From the NCBI GenBank assembly GCA_013397865.1, contig VZTI01000620.1, positions 132,678 to 196,677 of the forward strand: 64,000 nucleotides of DNA, given 5' to 3'. Below, piece after piece: positions 24,901-37,100 of the stretch. A program made the translations under genes and the position numbers. The first letter of the stretch is position 1, and every line of letters starts with the position of its first letter. Below the pieces are notes generated by a model that was not told the DNA's origin, did not search any database, and worked only from the letters and a program-made list of their open reading frames with translations. Source of the stretch: Struthidea cinerea. Its lineage: Eukaryota > Chordata > Aves > Passeriformes > Corcoracidae.

Positions 24901-27900
24901 GTCTGACATAAGCTACTCCAGCAAATGCCTGCTGGAAGTGGTACTGTGGAATCAGGATTATGGTAGGTGACTTTCAGGGAGCAAACGATAGCTTTGCCAG
25001 CAGCTGCTGGAGCACATTACAGGGCGGTAGCTGGAATGTGTCCAGGGTCATGCAGATTTATCCACTCCCACGGCATTTCTCCACTGCTCTGCACATTACT
25101 CTCATCTTTCAACCCTCCCTGGGAATGCTGAACCAGCTTGGGGAGGAAAGATATTAAACATATATGTAGTGTCGCTGGAAGTGAAAATTACAAATGGGAT
25201 TTTCATTTCTTTGCAAGTGCATTTTGTCCAAAGTTTGGTAAAATCTTACAGAAAAAAATCAAAACCCAAAACCAAACAGTTAAAACCTTCCTGTATCTTT
25301 GTGTAAAGGAATAAATTGCATTTTATATGCATTCTGTGCTTGTACAGTATGGATTTGTACATGCACGTGCTCATATACACATACATACATGGAATATTTA
25401 GTCACTGAAACACAGGCACTTGTGTAATAGAGCACAACAGCTCTTTACGGTACTGAAACATTTTGAAATTATATTTTAGAATAGAAAACTAAGGCAGAAG
25501 GGAAACTGCTAAGAGAATTACAGGCAGAACGCCTCCATTTTGTTATCTAACCTGAAATCAGTGAAGGGTGTGAAGAGCAGCATCTCTGATCTTAGGAACA
25601 GTGGCCTGTTCAAAGAGAAACACTAAAGAAAATATGAAACCAAACTCATTTTCAAAAAAACCCTGCTGTTGTCTCTCTTTATTCTATTTATTTAGTTTCA
25701 ATTTCTAATTGAAACTAAAGTGAGCCAGAACTTGAGCAAAATAAGAGTGAAAAAGGGTAATCCATGAGATTGGAAGGCAGAGGGAGAAGGCAGGAAGCCT
25801 TTTGCACATATATATGGGCAGGGAAAATAAAAGTGATTAATATTCTAAACCCATAGCCTACTTCGTAAGCAGTTTTTCTATTCAGTTATCTACAGTGACT
25901 GCAAGGTGAAATGCAAATTAACAACACTTGTATCTCCTACCTCATCATTACTGATGTGTTGGAAAGAGACAGGACAATAACTACACCTGTCCTAGAGTAG
26001 GAATCCTGTCTTGTCACCCACAGATGCTCCCTGCATCTTTGGTCTTAATCAGCAACACACACTGATGCAAGTATCAACATCTGCAATGCATTGGCTGCAC
26101 TTCTGTTCCTCAGATAGGTTTCTGTATATTAAGGTATTTAGTGTATGTCCCCCTTTTCCCCTTAGCAATTTCCATGCTCACTTTTGGGATTTTTTGGTTT
26201 TCCCTACAACATCTTATCCCATCTTCCATTTATATTTTAAATGAAATAGGCAATAAATTCAACTGGTTTCCTTAACTGTCATTAAATAAATGAGTTTTCA
26301 GGTGTGCTTTAGTTAAGGGACAGGGGTAGAACAGTTTGAAAAATGCAGTGACTCTGCAAAGGCCATACAGAACATAGGATGGTGCCAGTGTCAAGGTACA
26401 AGTGAGCTAGAGGATGATAGGTTTGAAAAATAGTAGGGTGGAAATAATGTAAGACAGCTGTGGTGATGTTGAAAATGTTCATCAGATGGCATTCAGGAAG
26501 GGAAGAAGTGAAGGGTGATATAATCAGCAATGGGAACTGGGATTCTGTCCTAAGATACTGGGAGTATTATTTTTGTATAGGGGATCAAAGTATTAAAATG
26601 TTGTTGGGTTTGGGGTTTTTTTCAGGAAACGAAATAAGTTGATAAACTGACAAAATTTCACATATCTTTTTCTGCCTTGAGCAATATAAACAAAAAGAAG
26701 TTCAATGAAAAAAGTATGATGTCGATGGTTTGGGCAGTGAATGAGACAGAAATTACATCCATTGTTGCTTGAAATGGGAAAGTGATGTTAACATGGTACA
26801 CCAGATGAAAAGAAAATTAAAATTATAGTAAATAGAGAAATAAAGAGACACTTCTTAATACCACTCACTTTGCAGCACATATAAAAATAGTGCACAATCC
26901 CATTACATCTCAAGAAGATTTATCAGGGACATATTAACTATTGTAAGAATCTTATTATCCTGCATGAAGATATTGAAATGGATGGGTTTGAAAATTGTCA
27001 TTTCTAATTTTCTAAGGAAATTAAGGTTTCGGGCAGAATTCCATCAAGAAAGAATGATAACATGGGATGCAGAGGAGGATGGTATGACTCTTAATACTAG
27101 AGAAAGTAACTTCTGAGTAAGGGTTGAGGAAACATTCTTGAATGTGCTTGGTTGCAGAGTCTTCCTACCTAGGCAATCCAGTAACCACTTATATTTCCAT
27201 ATTTATGAGGTTTTTTTTATTCTTCAAACTATTTCTTTGAACTATATGTAGTAATAATAGTGTTGCTACCAATATAAAAAATGATTAATATATATGTTAC
27301 ATGCATATGTTAGAATGTAGGTTGTTGAAAAAGCATGCATGGTATCAAGGGTGTGGAATTGCATGTTAAGATTATATACTCTATTCTCAAATTATTGAAA
27401 TAAAAATTAATAATTTTATTTTTCTCCAAGGATTAGTATTTCATAGCCTTTTTGTAGAAGAGGGAATGAGTACATAGGAAGAAAAATATTTCTAATGTCA
27501 CAGGGAATAGGTTTCCATGACTTGTAGCTCCACTGGCATTCCCCCTCAATCTTCTTGCTTCTCCAGATGATTATAGATCAATGTTTGGATTTATGAATAG
27601 TTTCCATGCATCAAACTTTATTCATTATCGGATTTTGGCCACAAGTGATGCATCACCTAGTTCCACCTGTACCATACAAACAATAGTGTACAAACCCTCC
27701 ATGCTGTATATCTAGAACAAAAAAAAAAGCAAACCAGAACGTCTATAAATAGAGTTTTGATTTTCAGCCATTATCCCCAGTTGTGTGATCCTTTATATTG
27801 ACTACAATTTCCCTCGTTTCACACAAATCAAATAAAGATACATATGTTTAAATAAAATATTCCTCTACTTTGACTGAAAAAAAAAAATGGAATAAGGCTG

Positions 27901-28639
27901 GTGGCCTTTATCAACTTGTTTCTGAAAAATTCAGCAAAATAGCAATCAAAGGCTGGCAAACTGGTAAATCTCCCTTAACTTTTTACAAGCTCTTTCATTA
28001 TTTCTTCTTCCTGAGCTGAGCAAAGAAATGGAGCACATATTCCACAGTCTTCGTTCCACGTCTCTGCTCTAATAAGCCTCAGCCTAAGTCCCTGGCTTCC
28101 TTATATTACTGTGATTTGTTTATAATTTCCACAACAGGTAGGCTGAATTTAGCAATTTGGTACAAATGTGTGGATCAATAGATCGAAGCACTTTGTGTTG
28201 AGGACTCTCTCCCACTCCTGGGGCACTGGGAGTATATTTCCAACTGGATTTCTTCTTCCAAGGGAAACATTTCAACTACTCATGATGGAAAACTTTCTGA
28301 AGGAAAGAGGCAGTGGCCCACACCAGAGACCAGAGAGCAAAACCCCACCATGGTTTGGATCTAAAGTTCCTCAATAACCATTGGAGAACTTTTTGAAAAG
28401 AGCTTCTGTTGATTTTCCTCCAAAATGAACTGAGTTCTGGCAACAAAACCACGAGGGAAACTAAGACTGCTCTCAGAAAAAGGGGTTAATTTCTAAGCAG
28501 CACCACTGGTCTGAACAGCTCACTTATGGAAACACAGCTAAAATCTACACAAAGGCCCTTTGAAAGAATTTCTGCCAAGGCCACAAAGTAGACCCAAACT
28601 TGAGTGGAATATATCTTTCCTTCTCAATATCTCAATCTA
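21926..28639. other. unique non-coding DNA
   Basis: AT-rich sequence with no recognisable gene or large repeat. Short A-rich tracts occur near 23995-24030 and 25250-25280. All open frames are under about 85 codons and overlap freely on both strands, as expected for non-coding DNA. Confidence 0.6.
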
Positions 28640-28676
28640 CTTTTCCCTTCCATATGATTCTAAGATTCTTTGATAG
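28640..28676 (+). mobile_element. possible CR1 3'-tail remnant
   Basis: TTTCCCTTCCATATGATTCT followed by AAGATTCTTTGAT resembles the CR1 terminus, where CCCTTCC is followed by tandem ATTCTATG units. The sequence upstream does not match CR1 convincingly, so this is a short remnant or a chance match. Confidence 0.35.
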
Positions 28677-28742
28677 GGCAGCATTCACAATCAGTAGCTG
28701 TTTAGACAACACAAAATCGGGCAGGGTGCTTGACAGAGCCTA

Positions 28743-28781
28743 TGAAATTGGCAATTTCAATGGCAATTCCTGCCATTGAAA
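28743..28781. repeat. two overlapping perfect inverted repeats
   Basis: TGAAATTG, one base, CAATTTCA forms an 8-bp-arm palindrome at 28743-28759. Overlapping it, TTTCAATGGCA (28755-28765), spacer ATTCC, and TGCCATTGAAA (28771-28781) form an 11-bp perfect stem. The two stems share bases and cannot form together. The surrounding 28690-28880 segment looks less random than its neighbours and may be a conserved element; that is inference. Confidence 0.8.
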
Positions 28782-30589
28782 GACCCTCTCATAGACCAGA
28801 AAAATGGATCAACACAAATCTCACAAAGTTGAGCAAAAGGAATTCCCAAGTCTTGCATCAGTTTTTCTTTGTAGTTACAATCAGAAATCAAGTGCTCCAC
28901 GTAAAATTTAAAAGTAAACAAATAAACAGAATTAAGTTTGAATTTACACAGATTTAAGAACTGTGGTAGGAAAAAGAAAGTAATAGAGTTTGAGTTTTTT
29001 AATTTTATGTGTTTTAAGCAAAATAAAAGATGGGACAATAAAAACATCTGTTATAATATACTGTGATTAAAATATAGTTAGGTAATGTAATTTGCCCTGG
29101 CCAGAGGTAGTCCAACAAGTTCAGGGTCAGCAGAAGGGAGATGGTGAAGGGAAGAACACACTGTAAAGCAGTGTAGTGATTTCCTGTGGAAACTGTAAAT
29201 TTTAATCAAGAATTTTAAAACGTTTTCCTGGTATGAAAAATGTTTAGGTATCTTTTGACACCAGATCAATGCCACCCTACTGATTTTTCACAAAATAAGA
29301 AAACAGTGATATTTTTCTTGTTATTTTCAGATGCAGACCACATACAAAAAAGTCAAATATGTATCATGAGTGATTACAGCAAATTTATATGATAAAATAT
29401 ACTAATGAAACACTATCTTTGAAAGGGACTGTAAAATTATCCATTACTGAAGGAATGGAGAAAGGAAAAAAACAAGGATGGCTTTTAATGAACTGGAATA
29501 AACTGTTCTGACATGGCTTTCAGCTGCAGGTGGGTCTCAGAGCAGACAAGGTTAAGAGTGGTAATATCAGGAACAACTGAATCAAACAAAAGTCAGAAGG
29601 AAATAACTGGAAAGTCAAAGATCAGACTTGGTAAAGCCATCTCAAAATCTGAAGAAAGACATGAAAAGGGGGGAGTAATTTAGAATAATTTTAAAGGAAC
29701 GTGAAGTCTTTAAGTCAGAAACAATCATTTCCCTGAGTAACATGACCTTCTTCATGGCTCAGACTTTCAGGGTCTTGCACTTCTTATGAAGTCTATGCAT
29801 AAAAGAATGGTAGAAAATTTAGAGATTGTTTTCCATCAAAGCAGTTAAATATGTTTGATGAATAAGACTGATTTCAAAATACACTTTTATGAAGAAATGA
29901 AAATGTACAAATGTAGATACACTTCAAGGTAACCTGACCCCATGCTCCCTTTTGTGCTGTTTTGCTGTACTCCCTCTGAAAGCAACCCTGCAATAAAGTT
30001 TTTCAGTAAACCTACCAATTAGTGTGATAACATGTCCCCAGATTTTGTACTCCTGTCCATTAAAACCAGCACATGGTCAGACTGGGCTCTCATGTGGAAC
30101 ATATGCCCCTGTTCCCTTAGCATGGAAACAGGAGTGAAGCAGAGTGCAGAAGAGCCAGCATCTGTCAAGTCTTGCCTGATATGAAGGTATGAGGTAGCCA
30201 AGGACAGCAGTAAGAGCATCACAAAGCACTCTGGCTGTGTTTTATGGGCACGGTGGAAAAGACTTGTTTGTTCTCTCTGGACTTTTTCACACTTTCACTA
30301 AAAGAATTTGTCCCATCCAATCCTATTCCAAAAAGTCCTTGAAAGTTCATACCAAAAATAGAATATCATGAAAAAATACCCACGCAAGAGCCAGCTGTTT
30401 TGTATGTGTCACTGATACCCAAACTACCTGTGTGCTGTACATCACCTTGATATGTTCATGAAGCAGTGGTTTCCCAGCTTCTTGTGGACTCACACCAGCC
30501 CTTTCCATAAAGTAGTTCAGTAAACAATAGCAGATCTGATTGGTGAGGCTCTCACCATTGCTATTATCTGGTTGGGTTTTTCTAATGCT

Positions 30590-30960
30590 CTTTGATGCTC
30601 TGAATTAACGTGTTTCCTTTGCAGCATCCTTAAGAGTCAGAACCTAATAGACTGTAACTCTTGTCACCACAGTACTAAAAGCCTACCTAGTTTCTGCACT
30701 TGCATGTGTAATTAGGACTATCAGTCTCTTTAATTGACCTCCACTAAATAACCCCTTCTCACTTGATCTAGTATTTTTCTTCTGGGACCTTCTGCCTGCT
30801 GGTATTGACAATGTGCAGCCATCTCATCAGGCTGACGTATCAGGGCTGCAGGAATAGCACTGGTGACTGCCATTTCATGCTTCATTACAGCTGTGCATCT
30901 GAAATCATAACACTAATTAGCAAACAAGTCTCTTCTGCACCTGCCTGAACGATGCAAAAT
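30590..30960. promoter_or_regulatory. possible conserved non-coding block
   Basis: The block holds several homeodomain-type cores (GTAATTAGG near 30710, TTTAATTGACC near 30730, CACTAATTAGC near 30910) within otherwise mixed, less AT-rich sequence. This resembles developmental enhancers by eye only. No open frame of interest lies here. Confidence 0.2.
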
Positions 30961-31474
30961 AAGATCACTGGCAGGCTGAGAACAGTCAAATTAAAGCACT
31001 TTACCATACAGTTAAGTGGTCGGTACAGTGGCCTTACTCTGCCTATCACAACTGTGCCATTTTGCTCTTGTAAACTCATCATTTAAGACAGATGTTAGGA
31101 TAAGGTTTATCCTGCTCCTGTTTTCCCCTAATAACATCTTTGCAACAGATAATTTTACATGTGATTTGGTTATTAGTTATTGTAACGTGATCAGTACAAC
31201 AACTTGCTCCTATAGTCATGTCTTCACCAACAGCAATGTATTTTCAATAGTTTTTAGTCAGAAGCCATTCAAACAAGTCTGCAAGTATGTCCTGTGTGTC
31301 TATTCATAAACCAGAGAAGGAATAAGGGACTTATCCCACATTTGTATATATTAAAGATGATATCCCTGTTAATTAGATTTACCCATCCATTAATAAAAGA
31401 ATCTGAAATGTATCCTATAATCTCATATAATTTAACCTCAGTATGGCTGCAGAAAATTGCACGAGTCATCACTG

Positions 31475-31607
31475 CCATTTTTCAGGTTAGCACTGGGGTA
31501 CAGAGAGTCTGTGACTTGCCTTAGGTATCAAAGTCAGGCTCTGAGACAGAGCTGGGAATAGACCTTAGATTTACAGTCTCATAGCCCAGTGCTCTCACTG
31601 AATAAAT
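31475..31607 (-). mobile_element. MIR-like CORE-SINE, antisense
   Basis: The plus strand runs CCATTTTTCAG, ACTGGGGTACAGAGAG, TGACTTGCCTTAGGT, CAGAGCTGGGAATAGA and AGCCCAGTGCTCTCACT. These blocks appear in the order and spacing of a reversed MIR element, a tRNA-derived CORE-SINE shared by amniotes. It carries no protein. Divergence is high, as expected for a family silent since early amniote evolution. Bird genomes retain only rare MIR copies. Confidence 0.7.
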
Positions 31608-31996
31608 CTCTACTTCTGCTTCATCCACTGTGGGGAGGACTACAGTGCCCTAGCTTGCTAAAGGAACTTTCAGGAAAAGATATATCTGTTAATTATTATC
31701 TGTTAAATGGGTTTTTTTCACAACATCTGTGGTTAGAAGTCATTTCCATTATGAGCACTTTGACAAAAGACTGCTTCTAGAAATCTCTTGGTCCCACAGT
31801 GCTTATGAAAAGGATACTAAAAAGGAAACAGGTGAATCTAAAATGTCAAATCATTCCAAAATCCAAAGTCCAACTTTTTTTACTTCAGAAGAAATACCTT
31901 CATCTAAGAGCATAGCAAATACATGAACAGTTATTGTGTAGTCCTGGGAAAAAAAAATCATTCCAAGTGAAATCATTGTTGGATTTCCTTTGATAT

Positions 31997-32018
31997 TAAA
32001 AAATAAATAAATAAAAAG
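31997..32018. repeat. short (AATA)n repeat
   Basis: TTAAAAAATAAATAAATAAAAA at 31997-32018, followed by an A/C-rich stretch with AAAC units to about 32060. A simple sequence with no recognised retroelement body attached. Confidence 0.75.
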
Positions 32019-34023
32019 CCCTCATCACCAACCAAAACAAACAAACGAAACTAAACTAAACTCTGAAGAAATCAAAATTTTCTGCAGAACTTGAAGACTG
32101 AGAAATTTGTCCATCCTCCTCAATACTTTACATTTGGAATTCCTCACTGCTAGGTACGAAATGTTAAAGCCAATTGACCTCCAAAGACAGGTGCTTTTCT
32201 ACAATACACAAAGAGAGCAAAAGTTGTGGAGGCTACTACCTCCTCGTGCTGTACAATCTAAAGAAACAGGCCAGCTATAAAAAACAGAGGGGACTTCATG
32301 CCTCCAAAACATTAATGAAGTCCTTTCCAGTAGCCTTTGAAGGGACACACTTCTTTCTCTGTGACTCCATTGAGTTTTCTACCCATACAGAGAAGAAGCC
32401 ATGACTTTGTCCTTCTCTACCCCCCTGAGCTGCTGCTCTCAGCTGTGGCAGGACTCAGCCACACCAATATATCTGCCCTGCCTCAGTGCACAAGACAACA
32501 GAGGGGAAAAAAGTCTTTGGTATGACCTCATTAAGACCCCACAGAGCAAAACACAAGCACTCTGTCACAGCGCTGAGGTTGTGGCAATGGACATTGTCAG
32601 GATATTGACCTGCTGGATCTTCTGGCTGCCACGAGATTAGGACATGTGGTTTCATCATTTCATCACCCTAAGAATGCTGACGTTGTTAAAACTAAGCAAA
32701 AAGTCCCACATTTTAGAAAAAGCAGGCTTCTCTATTAAGTCATTTGCTAACCAGAGAAATCCATGCACTTCACCAAGGGATATATCAAGAAAGCAGTGGG
32801 TTATGGCAGCATGTGTTGTCTTTTTATACTTTCAAAGGGCGGGATATCTATATTTGCACACCATGGATGTATTTAAATTTGGATTCACATCAGCCAGAAA
32901 AAAATAAATTAAGAAAATAAAGGAGCCAGGAGTGAATATTTATAAAGGAAGTCAATCCATAAATCAAGTTATTTAAGACAGACTGTACAATCCCTCTCTT
33001 AACTGGCTTTTCTCCTTGAAAGACACTTGACTGCACAGTCTTCTTTTATTCCAGAAATATCAAAGAAAATTGCCCAAAACCCAAGCCCCTCATTTCACAA
33101 GAGCCGTACTACATCACAGCAGGGGAGGATGGGGATTTGCCTGCTAAGGGGGCATTTTGAATTAGTGGAAGCCACAAGGGAACTGCTGTTCTCCTGGAGG
33201 TCTCTGCCTGGCAGACTGGCCCTGTCTCAGGTGGTTTTGCCTCCCAGTGAAATCACTGCAAGTCCCTGGGATGTGGTGAAGTGCATTCCTGCCACCACAC
33301 CAGTGAATCAAACCACGCGAGGATGTCTCACAGCCCTGACCCTGTGTGTGACCCCACTCCCCCTGCTCTGGGTCAGGGCAGCAACAGTCTGAACAGCCAG
33401 GACAGCACAGCTGTGAGTCCAGGACCCTGCAACATGACCACAGCATGACTGCAGGGGCCAATACTGGGAAAAGAGGGAAGTTACACTTCTTTGGCAGTTT
33501 TTATAACTACTTATCTTCCTTTTTCGCCCCAGCACAGCAGCTGGATCCAGCCAAACAATATTTAAGACATGCAGTCCCACAGCCCCACAGTCGCAGTACA
33601 CCAAAGTGACATTGGGCACTGTTAGCTGTCTTCATAACTTCTCTACTCCCCAGGAATATGTGGATGTGCTGTCAGAATACGACAGCAATAACAACTTCAC
33701 CTTAAGGTTCTCAATATGAGAACACCTCCACTAATGTGATACAGGAAGCAATTCATTACCTTCAGTGTGCTGTTCAAGGGGCCAGAGAGCCCGGCGCTGG
33801 AGGCTCTCTCTGCTCAAGCTGTGTGCAAAGAGGAGCAACAGCACTTTACACTTGCCGTGCCTCATTCTGCCTGGGGAAAATGGGTCCACGGGAGGCTGGT
33901 GAATCAATCCCTGTAAATATGTCTTTGAGAAGGGCTACATTTGGGGGTTTTATGTTGAAAAAGCTTGATTTTCCTATGCTATACAAAGTTTAATCCTTCA
34001 TTCAAAAGTCTTGCTCCACTCAC

Positions 34024-34195
34024 CTGTAACACAAAAAATACCAGCTAATGCAGTGCCGCCTGATAAATGATGACAGCAATTAGATTGCTTACAGATTTGT
34101 TCTCCTGAGGAGGCTCCAATGCTGTAATCGACTCTCTCCTTGAGATCTCTTTGTAGAAAGCCAACTTGCCAGTCTAAATCAAATCTATTGATTAT
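34024..34195 (-). other. candidate internal exon or conserved element
   Basis: Read on the minus strand, a T-rich tract ends in TTATGTTGCTGCAG at 34196, a good 3' splice site. The near-consensus donor ACAG|GTGAGT follows at 34024/34023. The 172 bp between them are open in one frame from phase 0, and the peptide includes DLDWQVGFLQRDLKERVDYS and QICKQSNCCHHLSGG. No protein family was recognised. A second donor-like TCT|GTAAGC lies inside. The plus strand of the same segment contains TGATAAATGATGACAGC and CAATTAGATTG, motifs of TALE/Hox-type enhancers. It may therefore be a coding exon, a non-coding RNA exon or a conserved enhancer. No partner exon was found. Confidence 0.3.
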
Positions 34196-37100
34196 CTGCA
34201 GCAACATAATAAATGAAATTAAAAATAACTTGACTCTAAGGGAAACAAGTCAAGAAAAAAAAGCTAAAAAAAAGATTTCTCTTGCAAATGCTTCTGGATT
34301 TCCTGGGGATGCAAAAGAATTTGGTATAAACTTTAGATTTTTGATCAAAACATTTTTGTTTCTAAATTACTTTATACTATTTCTATCATTTTAGAATTGT
34401 CTCACTATCATTGAAACGGAAATAAGTTATACAACTTTTTGGTTGTATACATTCCTTACAGTTTCTGGGATATCTTTAATGATGTAAATATATTTCAAAG
34501 ATTTCAGGGAAGCAAGACAGCCCTTTCTATCCAAGATCATTTACCAGAGTTATTCAGCATATTCTATACTTTGAAAATAAAAGGTCATCTGCTGGATAAA
34601 GGAGTGGTGCTCAAATGATTTAGCTGATTCTGAGACATGACCATAAATATCATCAGTTAGATTGCAAAATGGTTCCTGAGGGATTTTAAATCTGTGAATG
34701 TAGAAGAAATTTATATGCCAGAAATCTGTAATTGACCCAATATTCATTCATTTCTGATGGTTATATGTAAAGGATACAGCTCAAAACTACTCAAAAAGTG
34801 AAAGCTTGTTTTATTTTAAAGGAAGTCCACATATTAGAAAAATCTATGCTTACAGACACTACAAGCATATTATATGCTATATATTCTATATGCTATTCCC
34901 ATATGATATGCCAAATAATGTGAGAAATTTTATATATGCAGAAAAAGTAAAAGTTGCTTTTGTAACCTGTGAAAAGGAATTAAGTTATTTCCTAAAGCAG
35001 AATTCATTAATGTCATTGGTGCAATTTACACATGCAGGCAACTTTGAGACTTTGGAAGCAGAAAATTTCCAGGCTTGTTTCTTTAACAGTTTTTCATTTT
35101 TCTTTCCATTTGTCCGATCTCACATTTATTTAAGGCTTTGATGTAGTTTTCCCATGAAAAACTGATTGAAATTTCTTTAAAACTATCAGTAGGTCCATTC
35201 CAGTAAGTTTCAGATTTGCTTATTTGTTGATCTATAAGGTGAAGGTCCTGATAGAAGCTATGAGTACATTCATCCTGTGTGATAAAAGGCTGCTGACAGA
35301 AACTCCCTGGATGCTGGAGGAACACAAGCTTTGCCCCATTCTACAGAAGCTCCAGCTCATCTCATCCCAACAGGGTGAGTTAAGGATATTGTTATTCAAT
35401 AATTCACTGCTTTAATTGCACTGAGCATGTTATGCAGCATGGATTTTAACTCAGGGTTTTGTTTGCGTGCTCACGCTACCAGCACAGCGCATCAAAATCT
35501 GTGCAAAAGCTGAGCAGGAAAAGTCAGATGCTTCCTATCAGCTATTTGGTATTACCTAGCCAGTGCTTCTCCTCCATTTACCTGGTCTCCTATAGAGCTT
35601 TATTCACTGAAGCAGAAGCAAATAAGACCTATTAGGGCGCTCATAAATAAAATCAGCTCTCCAGTGACTGGACAAGCTGCTGGCAATCCTATGGTATTTT
35701 TTTTCTCCACAGTACATATGAAAGTTTTTATCAAGGGAATATATTTCAGAACATGCATTTATTTTTCCTTAGGTCAGTAGCACCGGGTTCTCCTCCATCT
35801 TCCCAGCCTTGCATTTAATAGCTGTAGTGGATCTGGGACAGGTCCCCAGTGCACAAGTGCTGTATCCTGATGTAGAGCTGCTTCAGCTGCTTGCCTGCAC
35901 ATTTGCCTCTGAATTGTGCCTGTCAAATTGTCACTCTTTAATTACATCCTTCATGGTTGTTCTATACTCATCTTCAGTCCCAAACACCCTATTTTGTTTT
36001 TCAAAACTTGCACAGATGTAATTGGAAGTTAAAATACTCAGGATGGAATAGTAAAAGCGCATCTCCTAGGAAAATCTCTTTACTGTTTTCATTAAACAGC
36101 TACCTCTCCTTGTTGACTCAATGACTGACTGTCAAGCAACATTTTTGAATGAGGATCATATTTGTAGTCTCACCTACATGGATCTTTTATATTTTTGATT
36201 TTCTTCTCTCCTTATTCCCTCCCTCCAACAACAATAACAATATTCTCTGAAAGGGATGGAAAGTGAGTCCAGATTCCTGATATTTTATCTAGACGGGTTC
36301 TTCACATGGCACAGGGCAATACTTTGAAAAAGTGTTGTAAGCAAGTGTTTTATCGAAGTAGTTTTGTATAAGCTAGGAAAAGATAAAGTGGTCAGTTTTA
36401 TGAAGGAAAATTAAATACTAAATGAAATCCATTTGTTGCTTCTTAACAGATACCACAAACTTCTTAGCGGTAAACCAGTTTTGGCTTTTTCCCCATAGAG
36501 TATTTCAGTTTGCATACTTGTTTTCATTCTTTTGTTTTGGTCATCTCTTTTCTGCTTCAATAATTTTTGCATTATTTCATAAAATACTCATCTGGATGCC
36601 CAAAATGTCTTACTTTGCTAACTCATCAACTCACACTTCACAAATAATGGCTTTCAGCTCCATCGGTCATGCTGAATTGCTGTAAGCCTACAATGTTCGT
36701 GGCTGTGGCATCAAAATGTATTTGCTCATTTGTTATATATTTCATGAAATAAATTAGACTGCTGCATAATGCAATGTATCTGTTTTATGCATCATTGTGT
36801 CCTTTATACAGACTGAACTTGTCTGAATACGGAGAGATTTGGTAAGTTAACAGCCTCAGCATCTGAAAGCCTGCAAACTCATTTTTATACACTGAAGTAA
36901 TGTGAAATGGCAACGAGCAGGAAAAGAACAACTGGGCGCAGTTCTAAGAGAAAGAAATTACTTTCTGAGAGCTTCTTGAATCGTTAAATGCAGACTTCAG
37001 GGTTTGATTTTTTTTCCTTCTTCTCTGCTTTCTGAAAATGGGAATATGGAGTTTCTTGAATCTGTGGAAATTTAAATTGCTGCAGATCTGCTTTAATATT

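Larger units (their letters stand above)
28677..31474. other. unique non-coding DNA
   Basis: No gene was recognised. It contains the overlapping palindromes at 28743-28781 and a possible regulatory block at 30590-30960. A CTGCAATAAAG near 29990 could be a polyadenylation signal but no transcript body was recognised before it. Confidence 0.55.

Noticed and set aside
28757..28860. Possible minus-strand exon with peptide LGIPFAQLCEICVDPFFW
   Set aside because: The peptide looks plausible but no good donor lies downstream, the upstream acceptor is weak, and the region is dominated by palindromes.
33120..33480. GC-richer patch as a CpG island or promoter
   Set aside because: CG dinucleotides are sparse, and no TATA, initiator or first-exon signal was seen. 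The long frames on both strands follow from fewer stop codons.
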